A stretch of 64,000 nt of DNA from Phaeobacter gallaeciensis DSM 26640 (GTDB taxonomy: Bacteria > Pseudomonadota > Alphaproteobacteria > Rhodobacterales > Rhodobacteraceae), in the NCBI RefSeq assembly GCF_000511385.1, contig NC_023137.1, forward strand, positions 1,309,001 through 1,373,000. Direction: 5' to 3'. Both the position numbers and the translations under genes were made by a program. The notes beneath the pieces were generated by a model, which was not told the DNA's origin, ran no database searches, and saw nothing but the letters and a program-made list of their open reading frames with translations. Each line of letters starts with the position of its first letter. Within the stretch, counting starts at the first letter, position 1. This document shows, piece by piece, positions 54,679-63,944 of this stretch.

Positions 54679-56070
54679 TTATGTCTTGGTCAGCGCATCC
54701 AGCACGCGAGCCCAAGAGCGGATGCCTTTGTGGAAGCTCTCCAGATCGTATTTCTCATTGGGGGAGTGGATGGCGTCGTCTTCATTGGCAAAGCCGATCA
54801 GCATTGCATCCATACCCAGAATCGATTTGAAAAAGCCGGCAATGGGGATGGATCCGCCCATGCCGCAGAACACGGCCTCGCGGTTCCATTCATCCGACAG
54901 TGCACCACGAGCGGCCTCAAATTCAGGGCGGGAGATATTCATCACCGAGGCGCGCGAGCCTTCCAGATCATTGTCCCATTTGACCTGAGTGTCTGGCTTC
55001 AGCCGGTCCTCGACATGTTTGCGGATCTTCTGGCGCAGGGCGTCCGGGTCCATGTCGCCAACCAGACGGCAGGTGATCTTGCAATGCGCCTCGGACGGGA
55101 TCACGGTTTTGGACCCCGCACCATTGTAGCCGCCCCAGAGGCCGTTCACTTCCAGTGTTGGACGGGCCCATTGCTGTTCCAGCACAGAGCGGTCTTTCTC
55201 ACCGTGGGCCTGCGTGTAGCCTGCATTCGAGAGATAGTCCTGCTCTTCAAACCCGCAACCTTCCCACTGGCGCAGCTGGTCCTCGGGCACCTCTTGCACG
55301 CCCTCATAGAATCCGTCGACCGCGACCTTGCCGGTGTCCTCGTCATAGAAAGACGCCACAATGCGGCTGAGTTCGCGCAAGGGGTTGAGGCCGGGGCCAC
55401 CGTAATGGCCAGAGTGCAGGTCAATTCGGGGGCCAATCAGGGTGAATTCGTCCTTCAGCATGCCGCGCAGTTGTGAGGAAATGGACGGCACGCCACGTGA
55501 CACCATGGAGGTGTCGCAGATCAGCGCCAGATCCGCCTTCAGCTCAGCGGCGTGCTGTTCCATGAAGGGCACCAGCGAGGGCGAGCCGCTTTCTTCTTCA
55601 CCTTCAAAGAAGAAGGTGATGCGGCAGGGCAGGGAGCCGTTCACCGTCTGCCAGGCGCGGCAGGCCTCGACAAAGGTCATCAGCTGGCCCTTGTCATCGG
55701 ACGCGCCACGACCACGGATAACGGTGCCGTGCGCGGTCTCTTCCAGCTGCGGTTCAAACGGTGGGGTGTTCCAAAGCTCCAGCGGATCCACTGGCTGTAC
55801 GTCGTAGTGACCGTAAAACAGGACGTGCGGCAGTGAGTCGTCCTGCGGCCCGAAGTGACCAACCACCATTGGATGGCCGGGGGTGGCGCGCTTTTCCGCG
55901 TCGATCCCAATGGAGCGCAGGTCCGCCACCAGCCAGTCGGCAGCCTTGTCGCAGTCTTCCTTGTAAGCGGGATCGGTCGAAATCGACTGGATGCGCAGCA
56001 AGTCCATCAACCGTTGGGTGGCGGCATCAAGATCGGTGTCAATGCGGTCCAGGACGTCGTTCAGTGACAT
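54679..56070 (-). CDS. M20-family metallopeptidase (dipeptidase)
   Basis: 463 residues, ATG 56070, with AGGAG 10 nt upstream. Metal ligands are visible: His in FYGHYDVQPVDP, Asp in RGASDDKGQ, Glu-Glu in FEGEEESGSPS, and later Asp/His (CDTSM, the dimerisation-domain HSGHYGG and the terminal SIPIAGFF). This order matches M20 carnosinase/ArgE-type dipeptidases (such as M20 subfamily dipeptidase DapE-like hydrolases). No signal peptide. Single gene, divergent from hemA. Confidence 0.92.
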   Translation of the reverse strand: MSLNDVLDRIDTDLDAATQRLMDLLRIQSISTDPAYKEDCDKAADWLVADLRSIGIDAEKRATPGHPMVVGHFGPQDDSLPHVLFYGHYDVQPVDPLELWNTPPFEPQLEETAHGTVIRGRGASDDKGQLMTFVEACRAWQTVNGSLPCRITFFFEGEEESGSPSLVPFMEQHAAELKADLALICDTSMVSRGVPSISSQLRGMLKDEFTLIGPRIDLHSGHYGGPGLNPLRELSRIVASFYDEDTGKVAVDGFYEGVQEVPEDQLRQWEGCGFEEQDYLSNAGYTQAHGEKDRSVLEQQWARPTLEVNGLWGGYNGAGSKTVIPSEAHCKITCRLVGDMDPDALRQKIRKHVEDRLKPDTQVKWDNDLEGSRASVMNISRPEFEAARGALSDEWNREAVFCGMGGSIPIAGFFKSILGMDAMLIGFANEDDAIHSPNEKYDLESFHKGIRSWARVLDALTKT

Positions 56071-56234
56071 ATTCAGGAGGCTCCTGCTGTTGTTGATTGC
56101 TGTTTGCCGGACCCTAACAGCGCCTGTCGGCAGGGGCCAGAGCAGCGCAAAATGGTCCGGGCAGACGGGGATGCGTCGGATTGTAGCGTCAAACAGGCGT
56201 TACAATTCTTGCTGCCCGGGGCGCAAAGGTCTAT

Positions 56235-56248
56235 TTGACCTGCATCAA
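56235..56248. promoter_or_regulatory. FNR/FnrL-type box upstream of hemA
   Basis: TTGACCTGCATCAA matches TTGAT-N4-ATCAA with one change (C for T at the inner base of the left arm). hemA is an FnrL target in Rhodobacter (recalled). The site is 136 nt before the GTG start. Confidence 0.6.
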
Positions 56249-56272
56249 GGCTGGTTCGGTCCCTTCGGCGTA

Positions 56273-56286
56273 TTTGATTGATCAAA
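56273..56286. promoter_or_regulatory. TTTGAT-N2-ATCAAA inverted repeat upstream of hemA
   Basis: The arms match FNR half-sites but the spacing is 2 nt instead of 4, so binding by FNR is doubtful. Centre-to-centre it lies 38 bp from the FNR-type box. Confidence 0.35.
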
Positions 56287-56383
56287 CGGAGGGTTCGGGT
56301 TATTTATTCGGTAACGTGAATATATCAGCCTGACCACAGCTTGCACCAGATCCGTTGGTGCCAACTATGCCATGGAGATGCCG

Positions 56384-57607
56384 GTGGACTATACCGCGAA
56401 ACTCGACCAAGCGATTGATCAGCTCCACACGGAAGGTCGCTACCGGACATTCATCGACATTGAACGGCAGAACGGGCAGTTCCCCCATGCCGTCTGGACC
56501 CGTCCGGATGGCAGCAAGCAGGATATCACCGTCTGGTGTGGCAATGACTATCTTGGCATGGGGCAGCATCCCGTTGTGCTGGAGGCTATGCATGGCGCCA
56601 TCGATGCTACCGGCGCAGGGTCCGGTGGCACCCGCAATATCTCGGGCACCACAGTTTATCACAAGCAGCTGGAGGCCGAGCTGGCCGATCTGCACCAGAA
56701 AGAAGCGGCGCTGCTGTTCACCTCTGCCTATATCGCGAATGATGCAACGCTCAGTACCCTGCCGAAACTATTTCCGGGACTGATCATTTTCTCCGATGCC
56801 CTGAATCATGCCTCCATGATTGAGGGTGTGCGCCGCAATGGCGGGGCGAAACGCATTTTCCGTCACAACGATGTGGCGCATCTGCGAAAATTGCTGGCAG
56901 CGGCGGACCCTGCTGCGCCCAAACTGATCGCCTTTGAATCGGTCTACTCCATGGATGGGGATTTTGGTCCAATCGCTGAGATCTGTGATCTGGCGGAGGA
57001 ATTTGGCGCGCTCACCTATATCGATGAGGTCCATGCGGTTGGCATGTATGGCGCGCGCGGCGGTGGTGTCACTGAGCGGGATGGTCTGATTGACCGCATC
57101 GACATTGTGAACGGCACCCTGGCCAAGGCCTATGGTGTGATGGGCGGCTATATCGCCGCATCGGCAAAAATGTGTGATGCCATCCGCTCTTACGCGCCGG
57201 GCTTCATCTTCACCACCTCGCTGGCGCCGACGGTTGCAGCAGGGGCGGCAGCATCGGTTGCCTATCTTAAGACCGCGCCGGAATTGCGCGAACAGCACCA
57301 GCTGCAGGCCCGTATCCTGAAAATGCGCCTGAAGGGGCTCGGCCTGCCGATCATGGACCATGGAAGCCATATTGTGCCGGTGATCGTTGGCAACCCAGTT
57401 CATACCCAGAAACTGAGTGATATGCTGTTGTCGGATCACGGGATTTATGTGCAGCCGATCAACTTCCCGACGGTGCCGCGCGGCACTGAACGGCTGCGCT
57501 TTACCCCGTCGCCAGTGCATGGTCCGAAAGAGATCGACGCACTGGTTAAGGCAATGGACGCGCTCTGGTCTCATTGTGCGCTGAATCGTGCCGAAATGGC
57601 GGGCTGA
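56384..57607 (+). CDS. hemA: 5-aminolevulinate synthase
   Basis: 407 residues from GTG 56384, which has GGAG 6 nt upstream; the upstream ATG 56372 would add four residues. The start [11 protein letters not shown] and length equal Rhodobacter HemA. It condenses glycine and succinyl-CoA, the first step of tetrapyrrole synthesis in alphaproteobacteria. PLP-dependent blocks are [31 protein letters not shown] and the lysine in [14 protein letters not shown]. Likely controlled by oxygen through the FNR-type site upstream. Confidence 0.97.
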   Translation: MDYTAKLDQAIDQLHTEGRYRTFIDIERQNGQFPHAVWTRPDGSKQDITVWCGNDYLGMGQHPVVLEAMHGAIDATGAGSGGTRNISGTTVYHKQLEAELADLHQKEAALLFTSAYIANDATLSTLPKLFPGLIIFSDALNHASMIEGVRRNGGAKRIFRHNDVAHLRKLLAAADPAAPKLIAFESVYSMDGDFGPIAEICDLAEEFGALTYIDEVHAVGMYGARGGGVTERDGLIDRIDIVNGTLAKAYGVMGGYIAASAKMCDAIRSYAPGFIFTTSLAPTVAAGAAASVAYLKTAPELREQHQLQARILKMRLKGLGLPIMDHGSHIVPVIVGNPVHTQKLSDMLLSDHGIYVQPINFPTVPRGTERLRFTPSPVHGPKEIDALVKAMDALWSHCALNRAEMAG

Positions 57608-57738
57608 ATCATAGCTCTGTGTCAAATTGGTAAGATTATGGTAGTATGGTCGTAATCAAAGGGCGCAGGCGAATCGCATTAGGCGAGTCCATGACGTCCT
57701 GAATGTCGAATACGGCAGGCTAAAATGGGACAGCAGGC

Positions 57739-58962
57739 ATGATCGGGCGCCTTACTCAGCGCAAATCGAAGACGCACGACGAATCGACGGGGCCACGTAG
57801 CTTTGACGATTATGAGCTTCGATTGGGTGACATTATGCGCGGTGAGCGAGCCACGATGGGTAAGTCGCTGCTGGATGTCCAACGTGAGCTGAGGATCAAA
57901 GCTTCCTATATCGCTGCGATTGAAAATTCTGACCCGACTGTCTTTGACACGCCGGGTTTTATTGCGGGCTATGTGCGCTCTTATGCGCGCTATCTCAATA
58001 TGGACCCTGACACCACGTTCGACAGCTTCTGTCAGGAGAGCGGGTTTCAGGTGGCACATGGCATGTCGGCGGAGGCCTCGGTAAGGAAAGCCGCGGGTGC
58101 GCCCATCGCCTCCGGCATGGGCGGGCTGCGCAGTGATGCCTTCACCTCTCCCAACACCCCCTTTGTTCCGGCCACGGGCGGCTTGTTCAGCCAGATCGAG
58201 TTCCGTGCTCTCGGCTCACTTGCGGTGCTGGTGGCGCTGATTGGCGGCATCGGCTACGGCGGCTGGGCGGTCCTTAAAGAGGTGCAGCAGGTGCAGATGG
58301 CACCGGTAGAGCAAACCCCCATTGTGTTGGCTGATCTGGATCCGCTGGCGGGAGCCACCCGCGACGCGGAGGTCCAGAATGAGGATCCCGCACTGGAGGC
58401 GCTCGACCGGCTTTACCGCCCGCAAGCGCTGGATGTGCCGCTGTTGGTGCCTCGTGACGGTCCGATTGCCACCCTTGATCCGCGCGGTTTTGGAAATTTT
58501 GCCATGCCGGAGCTGCCGTCGGTTGTGCTGGCGGATGCCAGCCTCAGCTCCGAGGCACCTTTGCCCGCGATGCCGCAGGTTGTTGAAGAGACGGCACCGG
58601 CCCTGCAGATGGTTGCAGTGCGCCCCTCCTGGGTGCAGGTCACCGCCGTGGATGGCAGTGTGATTTTTGAAACCATCATGGAGCCCGGCCAGCATTTTGA
58701 AATCCCCGCCACCGAAGAGGCCCCGCTGCTGCGCACAGGCGAAAGTGGTGCGATCTATTTTGCCGTGAACGGCGCCCACTACGGACCGGTCGGCGATCGC
58801 GGGCAGGTGACTAAAAATGTGGTGCTTTCCTCAGATGCGCTCACTGAGCGTTTTGCGCTCGCCGATCTCAGCGAAGATCGCAACAGCGCGCTGGCCACGC
58901 TTGTGGCGGAGTTGCAGGCGAGCAGCCTGTCCGTCGACCCGGTCGAGGCCATCACCGAGTAG
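57739..58962 (+). CDS. RodZ-like helix-turn-helix membrane protein
   Basis: 407 residues, ATG 57739. The N-terminal helix-turn-helix (LRLGDIMRGERATMGKSLLDVQRELRIKASYIAAIE; FDTPGFIAGYVRSYARYL) is followed by a membrane helix (about 155-178, ALGSLAVLVALIGGIGYGG), a Pro/Ala/Val-rich linker and a C-terminal DUF4115 beta domain (VRPSWVQVTAVDGSVIFE, GESGAIYFAVNG). RodZ links MreB to the membrane in cell-shape control. It stands upstream of ispG, as in other alphaproteobacteria. Confidence 0.9.
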   Translation: MIGRLTQRKSKTHDESTGPRSFDDYELRLGDIMRGERATMGKSLLDVQRELRIKASYIAAIENSDPTVFDTPGFIAGYVRSYARYLNMDPDTTFDSFCQESGFQVAHGMSAEASVRKAAGAPIASGMGGLRSDAFTSPNTPFVPATGGLFSQIEFRALGSLAVLVALIGGIGYGGWAVLKEVQQVQMAPVEQTPIVLADLDPLAGATRDAEVQNEDPALEALDRLYRPQALDVPLLVPRDGPIATLDPRGFGNFAMPELPSVVLADASLSSEAPLPAMPQVVEETAPALQMVAVRPSWVQVTAVDGSVIFETIMEPGQHFEIPATEEAPLLRTGESGAIYFAVNGAHYGPVGDRGQVTKNVVLSSDALTERFALADLSEDRNSALATLVAELQASSLSVDPVEAITE

Positions 58963-59153
58963 ATCACTGGTACGCTAATCGGCAATTGGTTGGTGTGCGG
59001 CACCCATCCATCTCATCTACAGCATTGATCGGATCGCCCGCCCGCTTGCGACATCTGGCCCGATCCTTGCAGGAATGCCCAGCCACCATTGAAGCTGCGC
59101 CAGACTGCGCGTATCTATGCCCGGAACCCTGAACAGTGCGGACCGGACCTCTC

Positions 59154-60275
59154 ATGTCGATCAACCATATTCGCCCCTGGCGCCATATCGAACGCCGCAA
59201 GAGCCGCCAGATCCATGTGGGTAATGTGCCCATCGGGGGTGATGCGCCGATTGCTGTGCAGACCATGACCAATACGCTGACCACCGATGTGCCAGCAACA
59301 GTGGCGCAGGTGCAGGCCGCAGCCGAGGCCGGCGCTGATATCGTGCGTGTCTCTGTCCCGGATGAAGCCTCATCCAAGGCGCTGAAGGAAATCGTCCGCG
59401 AAAGCCCGGTGCCGATCGTCGCCGATATCCATTTTCACTACAAACGCGGGATTGAGGCAGCAGAGGCTGGAGCCGCCTGCCTGCGCATCAATCCGGGCAA
59501 TATCGGTGATGAGAAACGCGTGGCCGAGGTGATCCGTGCCGCCAAGGATCACAATTGCTCGATCCGTATCGGGGTGAATGCCGGGTCCCTGGAAAAGCAT
59601 CTCCTCGACAAATACGGTGAGCCTTGCCCGGAGGCGATGGTGGAATCTGGCCTCGACCATATCCGCATTCTTCAGGACCATGATTTCCACGAATTCAAAA
59701 TCTCGGTGAAGGCCTCTGACGTCTTCATGTCGGCGGCAGCCTATCAGCAGCTGGCTGAGGCCACCGATGCGCCGATCCACCTAGGCATCACAGAGGCGGG
59801 CGGCTTTGTTTCCGGCACCATCAAGTCCGCGATTGGTCTGGGGCAACTCCTGTGGATGGGCATTGGCGACACCCTGCGCGTTAGCCTGTCCGCTGATCCG
59901 GTGGAGGAGGTGAAGGTCGGGTTCGAGATCCTCAAATCCCTCGGCCTGCGTCATCGCGGCGTCAATATCATCTCCTGTCCAAGCTGTGCGCGGCAGGGGT
60001 TTGATGTGATCAAGACGGTGGAGAGGCTGGAGAAACGGCTGGAGCACATCAAGACCCCAATGAGCCTCTCGATTATTGGCTGCGTGGTGAATGGTCCGGG
60101 TGAGGCGCTGATGACGGATGTCGGCTTCACCGGCGGCGGGGCCGGCTCCGGCATGGTCTATCTGGCAGGCAAAGCCAGCCATAAGATGACCAACGATCAG
60201 ATGGTGGATCACATCGTTGAGGAGGTCGAGAAAAAAGCCGCTCAACTCGATACCGAGGCGGCTGCTGCTGAATAG
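59154..60275 (+). CDS. ispG: 4-hydroxy-3-methylbut-2-enyl diphosphate synthase (flavodoxin)
   Basis: 373 residues from ATG 59154; a GTG six codons upstream is in frame. It reduces MEcPP to HMBPP in the MEP isoprenoid pathway. TIM-barrel blocks are [27 protein letters not shown] and CLRINPGN; the [4Fe-4S] ligands are [11 protein letters not shown] and [10 protein letters not shown]. Probably co-transcribed with the RodZ-like gene or separately, 191 nt apart. Confidence 0.96.
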   Translation: MSINHIRPWRHIERRKSRQIHVGNVPIGGDAPIAVQTMTNTLTTDVPATVAQVQAAAEAGADIVRVSVPDEASSKALKEIVRESPVPIVADIHFHYKRGIEAAEAGAACLRINPGNIGDEKRVAEVIRAAKDHNCSIRIGVNAGSLEKHLLDKYGEPCPEAMVESGLDHIRILQDHDFHEFKISVKASDVFMSAAAYQQLAEATDAPIHLGITEAGGFVSGTIKSAIGLGQLLWMGIGDTLRVSLSADPVEEVKVGFEILKSLGLRHRGVNIISCPSCARQGFDVIKTVERLEKRLEHIKTPMSLSIIGCVVNGPGEALMTDVGFTGGGAGSGMVYLAGKASHKMTNDQMVDHIVEEVEKKAAQLDTEAAAAE

Positions 60276-60296
60276 GCCGTGACATTCAATGAAAAG

Positions 60297-60330
60297 TCAA
60301 AAAAACGGCGCTGATATCAGCGCCCTTTTC
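60297..60330 (+). terminator. intrinsic terminator of ispG
   Basis: A perfect 18-bp palindrome GGCGCTGATATCAGCGCC (60307-60324) with A-rich 5' and TTTTC 3' flanks, 31 nt after the stop. Confidence 0.85.
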
Positions 60331-60348
60331 TCTTGTCCGTTCCGCCTG

Positions 60349-60434
60349 TCGTCTTTCCTGAAATACTCCGGGGGTCTGGGGGCTGGCCCCCAGTCTAGCC
60401 TGTGTCTGGGGGCTGGCCCCCAGTTTAACCTGTC
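60349..60434 (-). repeat. dispersed intergenic repeat, copy F, with tandem 30-bp hairpin units
   Basis: On the minus strand the core GAGTATTTCAGGAAAGACGA (60349-60368) follows CCCCCG. To its right lie two 30-bp direct repeats (60375-60404 and 60405-60434), each holding CTGGGGGCTGGCCCCCAG. The hairpin-then-core order is that of copies A, B and D. Confidence 0.65.
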
Positions 60435-60460
60435 TCCGGGGGAACTGTCGTGATTGGCGA

Positions 60461-61234
60461 TCAGCTGCGTTTGTCGCGGATATCGGCGACCATGATCTCC
60501 ATCTGATCGGCAGGCAGATAACCACGCAGCAACTCATCGCCCAGCACAAATGTAGGGGTTCCCGAGATTGCGAGCTGTTGAGCCAATGCGCGTGTCTCCT
60601 GAAGCTGACGCGCGATTTCCGGGTCTGACATTCGCTCCAAGATTGCATCAGCGTCCAGATCCAGCCCGTCGGCCAGACGGCGCAGGGTGCCTTCATTGGG
60701 TTCGCCGCTAAGGGTGATCAGCGCATCATGCACGTCCTTATAGGCGTCATCGCCTGCGACCAGACGGGTCGCAATGGCAAAACGAGAGGTCAGCACCGAG
60801 GCCTCACCCAGAATAGGAAATTCCTTGATGATCAAGCGGATATTGCCATCGCCTGACACCAGTTGTTCAACCTCGGGGGCGGCGCGTCGGCAGTAGCCAC
60901 AGCGGTAGTCCATGAATTCGACCAGAGTGATATCACCATCGGGATTGCCACCGACCCAGGAATAGCCGTCGTCATGCAGCGCGGTCAGGTTTTCGGCAAC
61001 CAGCGCATCATCGCGAGCGGCCTCATCGGCGGCCTGCTGCTGTTCCAGCTTGTTGACGGCCTCCAGGATCACCTCCGGGTTTTCCAGCAGATAAGCACGG
61101 ACCTCTTCGCCAAAGGCAGCGCGTTCATCTGCGCTCATGCTGCTCAGATCAAGCGCCTGAGCGGCCGGGGCGGCGAGCAGCCCAAAGGCCAGTGCCGCGG
61201 CAGAAACGGCGGGGAGGCGGGTCAAACGGGTCAT
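60461..61234 (-). CDS. secreted DsbA-like thiol oxidoreductase
   Basis: 257 residues, ATG 61234. A signal peptide (about 1-27, ending AQA) and a helical N-terminal extension (MSADERAAFGEEVRAYLLENPEVILEAV) precede the thioredoxin fold with active site MDYRCGYCRRA and cis-Pro in SGTPTFVLGD. The helical insertion after the active site and ScsC/Com1-like N-terminus suggest a periplasmic disulfide isomerase or oxidase. Overlaps the M48 gene by ATGA, so the two are coupled. Confidence 0.93.
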   Translation of the reverse strand: MTRLTRLPAVSAAALAFGLLAAPAAQALDLSSMSADERAAFGEEVRAYLLENPEVILEAVNKLEQQQAADEAARDDALVAENLTALHDDGYSWVGGNPDGDITLVEFMDYRCGYCRRAAPEVEQLVSGDGNIRLIIKEFPILGEASVLTSRFAIATRLVAGDDAYKDVHDALITLSGEPNEGTLRRLADGLDLDADAILERMSDPEIARQLQETRALAQQLAISGTPTFVLGDELLRGYLPADQMEIMVADIRDKRS

Positions 61235-62595
61235 CTCGATTTCCTTTTTTCATTTTGTTCAGCGGCGATCAGCACGTCTTGCGCGCGCCGCCAGGCAGTG
61301 GATCCGGTGGGCAGCTGGGCGGTTGCACGTTTGGCGTGCAGCCCGGCATCTTTCAGTCGACCCTGTAGCGCATAGCGTTCGGCGGTGGCCAGCGCAGCCA
61401 TGCCGGATTGGCCAAGTTTCGCGTAGGCCTGCGCCATATCACGTAGCATGGCGGCATTGCGGAAATCCCGCGCGCGCGCGGCTTCCAGTGACTTTAGCGC
61501 CGCCTTAGGCTGACCCGCTGCAAGTTGCGCACGCCCCAGGCTGGCGAGGATCAGCGGATCACGCCCCGCCTGTTGTACCGCCCGGCTATAGGCTGCCAGC
61601 GCTGGCTTCCAGCGTCGATTTTCCATCAGGATCTGGCCCTTCAGCTCCTGATAGTAGGGGTCGGAGGGGCGCAGGGCGAGGGCGCTGTCGATTGCGCGCA
61701 GAGCCTTGTTCAGGTTGTTGCGGCGATGGTGTGCAATGGCCTCCCGCATCAGACGCACATCCTTGTAGGGCTCATCCTTGATCCGGCGCAGGGTCCATTT
61801 GGGGGAGCGGGTGAAGGCCGACAGCTTGCCACGCACCCGCGCGAACCAATAGATCGCATTGGCATCGGGTTTGGCTGTGTCGCCGTGGCTGGCGAGATAC
61901 GCTTCGGCGGCGCGGATCCGGTCCCGGCTCAGCGGATGCGAGCGCATATAGGGATCTTGATTGACGGGGCTCAGCAGCTCCTGTCCGGCAAAGATCTTGT
62001 GCACATCAACCAGCCCGCGCGGGCTGACCCCGGCGCGTTGCAGAATACCGGCAGCAGTGCGGTCGGCGGAGGCTTCTTCGGCGCGGGTATGGGCGAGAAA
62101 TCCGCGCAGGGCAGAGGATTGCGTGCCAAGCGCAATACCAGCGGCGGCCTCGCCCGCGCCAGCAGCGGCGGCAAGCACGGCAAGGGCTGCGCCAAGGCCA
62201 GCCGCAGAGCGGGCAGAGCGCATGTTCTGCATCCGCCGCGACAGGTGGCCATTGGTGATATGAGCCGCCTCATGGGCGATCACGGCCTGTAGCATCTCGG
62301 GGCGATCTACCTTCAGGATCAGTCCGTAATGTATGAAAATCGTTTGCGAATCCACGACGAACGCGTTGAAGGATCCATCGTTGACCACCAACACCCGGAC
62401 CCGTTTGGCATTCAGACCTGCGGCACGTAGCACAGGGGCTGCCAGCTCATTCAGGCCGCGTTCTATGTCGGGATCCCGCAGCAGCGAGATCGACGCAGCC
62501 TGTGCCGATGAGGCCAAGGTGCTTGCGACAAAGCACAAAGCCGCAAGTGCCAGAGCCGGGATTGACGCGAGGCGGGAGAAGCGGTCAAAGGTCAT
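61231..62595 (-). CDS. periplasmic M48 metallopeptidase with TPR repeats (BepA-like)
   Basis: 454 residues from ATG 62595; the frame is open 20 codons upstream into the divergent gene. A signal peptide (about 1-34) precedes the zinc protease domain with HEAAH (VIAHEAAHITNGHL), third ligand Glu in TRAEEASADRTA and YMRSHPLSRDRIRAAEAYL. The C-terminal half is tetratricopeptide repeats (LNKALRAIDSALALRPSDPYYQELKGQIL). BepA degrades misassembled outer-membrane proteins; coupling to a DsbA-like gene fits envelope quality control. Confidence 0.94.
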   Translation of the reverse strand: MTFDRFSRLASIPALALAALCFVASTLASSAQAASISLLRDPDIERGLNELAAPVLRAAGLNAKRVRVLVVNDGSFNAFVVDSQTIFIHYGLILKVDRPEMLQAVIAHEAAHITNGHLSRRMQNMRSARSAAGLGAALAVLAAAAGAGEAAAGIALGTQSSALRGFLAHTRAEEASADRTAAGILQRAGVSPRGLVDVHKIFAGQELLSPVNQDPYMRSHPLSRDRIRAAEAYLASHGDTAKPDANAIYWFARVRGKLSAFTRSPKWTLRRIKDEPYKDVRLMREAIAHHRRNNLNKALRAIDSALALRPSDPYYQELKGQILMENRRWKPALAAYSRAVQQAGRDPLILASLGRAQLAAGQPKAALKSLEAARARDFRNAAMLRDMAQAYAKLGQSGMAALATAERYALQGRLKDAGLHAKRATAQLPTGSTAWRRAQDVLIAAEQNEKRKSR

Positions 62596-62617
62596 GGCCG
62601 CACCATGGGAGATCAAC

Positions 62618-63766
62618 ATGCGAAACTCAAGCCGGTCCAACGTCGATCCCTTCATTGTGATGGATGTGATGGACGCCGCGCGTCAGGCCGAGGAAGCTGG
62701 CCGTCACATCATCCATATGGAGGTGGGCCAACCCTCAACCGGCGCGCCTGTTGCCGCGCGTGAGGCTCTGGCAGAGGCTTTGGATCACGACAGCCTGGGC
62801 TACACCGTGGCGCTGGGTCTGCCTGCGCTGCGCAAGCGGATCGCGCAGTTGTATGGTGAGTGGTATAATGTCGATCTGAACCCGGAGCGGGTGGTGATTA
62901 CCCCCGGTTCCTCCGGGGCGTTCCTGCTCAGCTTTACGGCGCTGTTTGACAGTGGCGACCGGGTGGGGATCGGCGCGCCGGGCTATCCGTCCTACCGGCA
63001 GATCCTGCATGCGTTGGGGCTGACGCCGGTGGATATTGAGACCTCTCTGGATCACCGCCTACAGCCGGTGCCGCAGGATTTGACCGGTCTGGATCTGGCC
63101 GGGCTGATGGTGGCCTCACCGGCCAACCCCACCGGCACTATGCTGGACAAATCTGCGATGACGGCCCTGATCGATGCGGCACAGGCGCAGGGGGCGGCCT
63201 TTATCTCTGATGAGATTTACCATGGCATCGAATATGAGGCTAAGGCAGTCACCGCACTTGAGGTGACGGATGATTGCTATGTGATCAATTCGTTTTCCAA
63301 GTATTTCTCCATGACCGGCTGGCGCGTCGGCTGGATGGTGGTGCCGGAGGATCACGTACGGGTGGTCGAGCGGATCGCCCAGAACATGTTCATCTGCGCG
63401 CCCCATGCCAGTCAGGTAGCTGCCTTGGCGGCGATGGATTGCGGCGAGGAACTGGAGGGCAATCTGGCGGTCTATGCTCGCAATCGTGCGCTGATGCTGG
63501 AGGGGCTGCCAAAGGCCGGGTTCAGCCGCATCGCGCCGCCGGATGGGGCGTTTTATGTCTATGCGGATGTCTCTGATCTGACCGAGGATAGCCGCGCCTT
63601 TGCCAAGGAAATTCTGGATGAGGCCGGGGTGGCAGTGACGCCGGGGCTGGATTTTGATCCCAAGCGGGGAGCGACCACGTTGCGGTTTTCCTACGCGCGC
63701 TCCACCGCCGATATAGAGGAAGGTCTGGCACGGCTGACCACCTTCATGGCGGCGCGGAGATGCTAG
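62618..63766 (+). CDS. class I/II PLP-dependent aminotransferase
   Basis: 382 residues from ATG 62618, with GGGAGA 5 nt upstream; longer frames run into the divergent M48 gene. Fold-type I motifs are ITPGSSGAFLLSFTALF, VASPANPTGTML, ISDEIYHGIEY and the PLP lysine in SFSKYFSMTGWRVGW. The substrate is not defined; aspartate/aromatic-type is the family. The start codons of the divergent pair are only 22 nt apart. Confidence 0.9.
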   Translation: MRNSSRSNVDPFIVMDVMDAARQAEEAGRHIIHMEVGQPSTGAPVAAREALAEALDHDSLGYTVALGLPALRKRIAQLYGEWYNVDLNPERVVITPGSSGAFLLSFTALFDSGDRVGIGAPGYPSYRQILHALGLTPVDIETSLDHRLQPVPQDLTGLDLAGLMVASPANPTGTMLDKSAMTALIDAAQAQGAAFISDEIYHGIEYEAKAVTALEVTDDCYVINSFSKYFSMTGWRVGWMVVPEDHVRVVERIAQNMFICAPHASQVAALAAMDCGEELEGNLAVYARNRALMLEGLPKAGFSRIAPPDGAFYVYADVSDLTEDSRAFAKEILDEAGVAVTPGLDFDPKRGATTLRFSYARSTADIEEGLARLTTFMAARRC

Positions 63767-63944
63767 GTCTCTGACCCTGAACATCGGGCAGGCTGGGCCG
63801 CAGGATGAGGCTGGCCATCCGGTCCCGCAATGGCCTAGTCTGCCAGCAAAATACCTGCGCAGCCACGGCCGCGCATCCTCTTCCCGTGCTCAGGATCGGG
63901 CGAAACGGGGCGTGCAAAACAGCATAATGGGCAGAGCAGTAGCC

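Larger units (their letters stand above)
56071..56383. other. hemA/M20 peptidase intergenic stretch
   Basis: No gene. Contains a probable FNR-type site (56235-56248) and a second inverted repeat (56273-56286) upstream of hemA. Confidence 0.5.

Noticed and set aside
56273..56286. Second FNR site before hemA
   Set aside because: The arms fit but the 2-nt spacing does not match the N4 needed by an FNR dimer; kept only as an inverted repeat.
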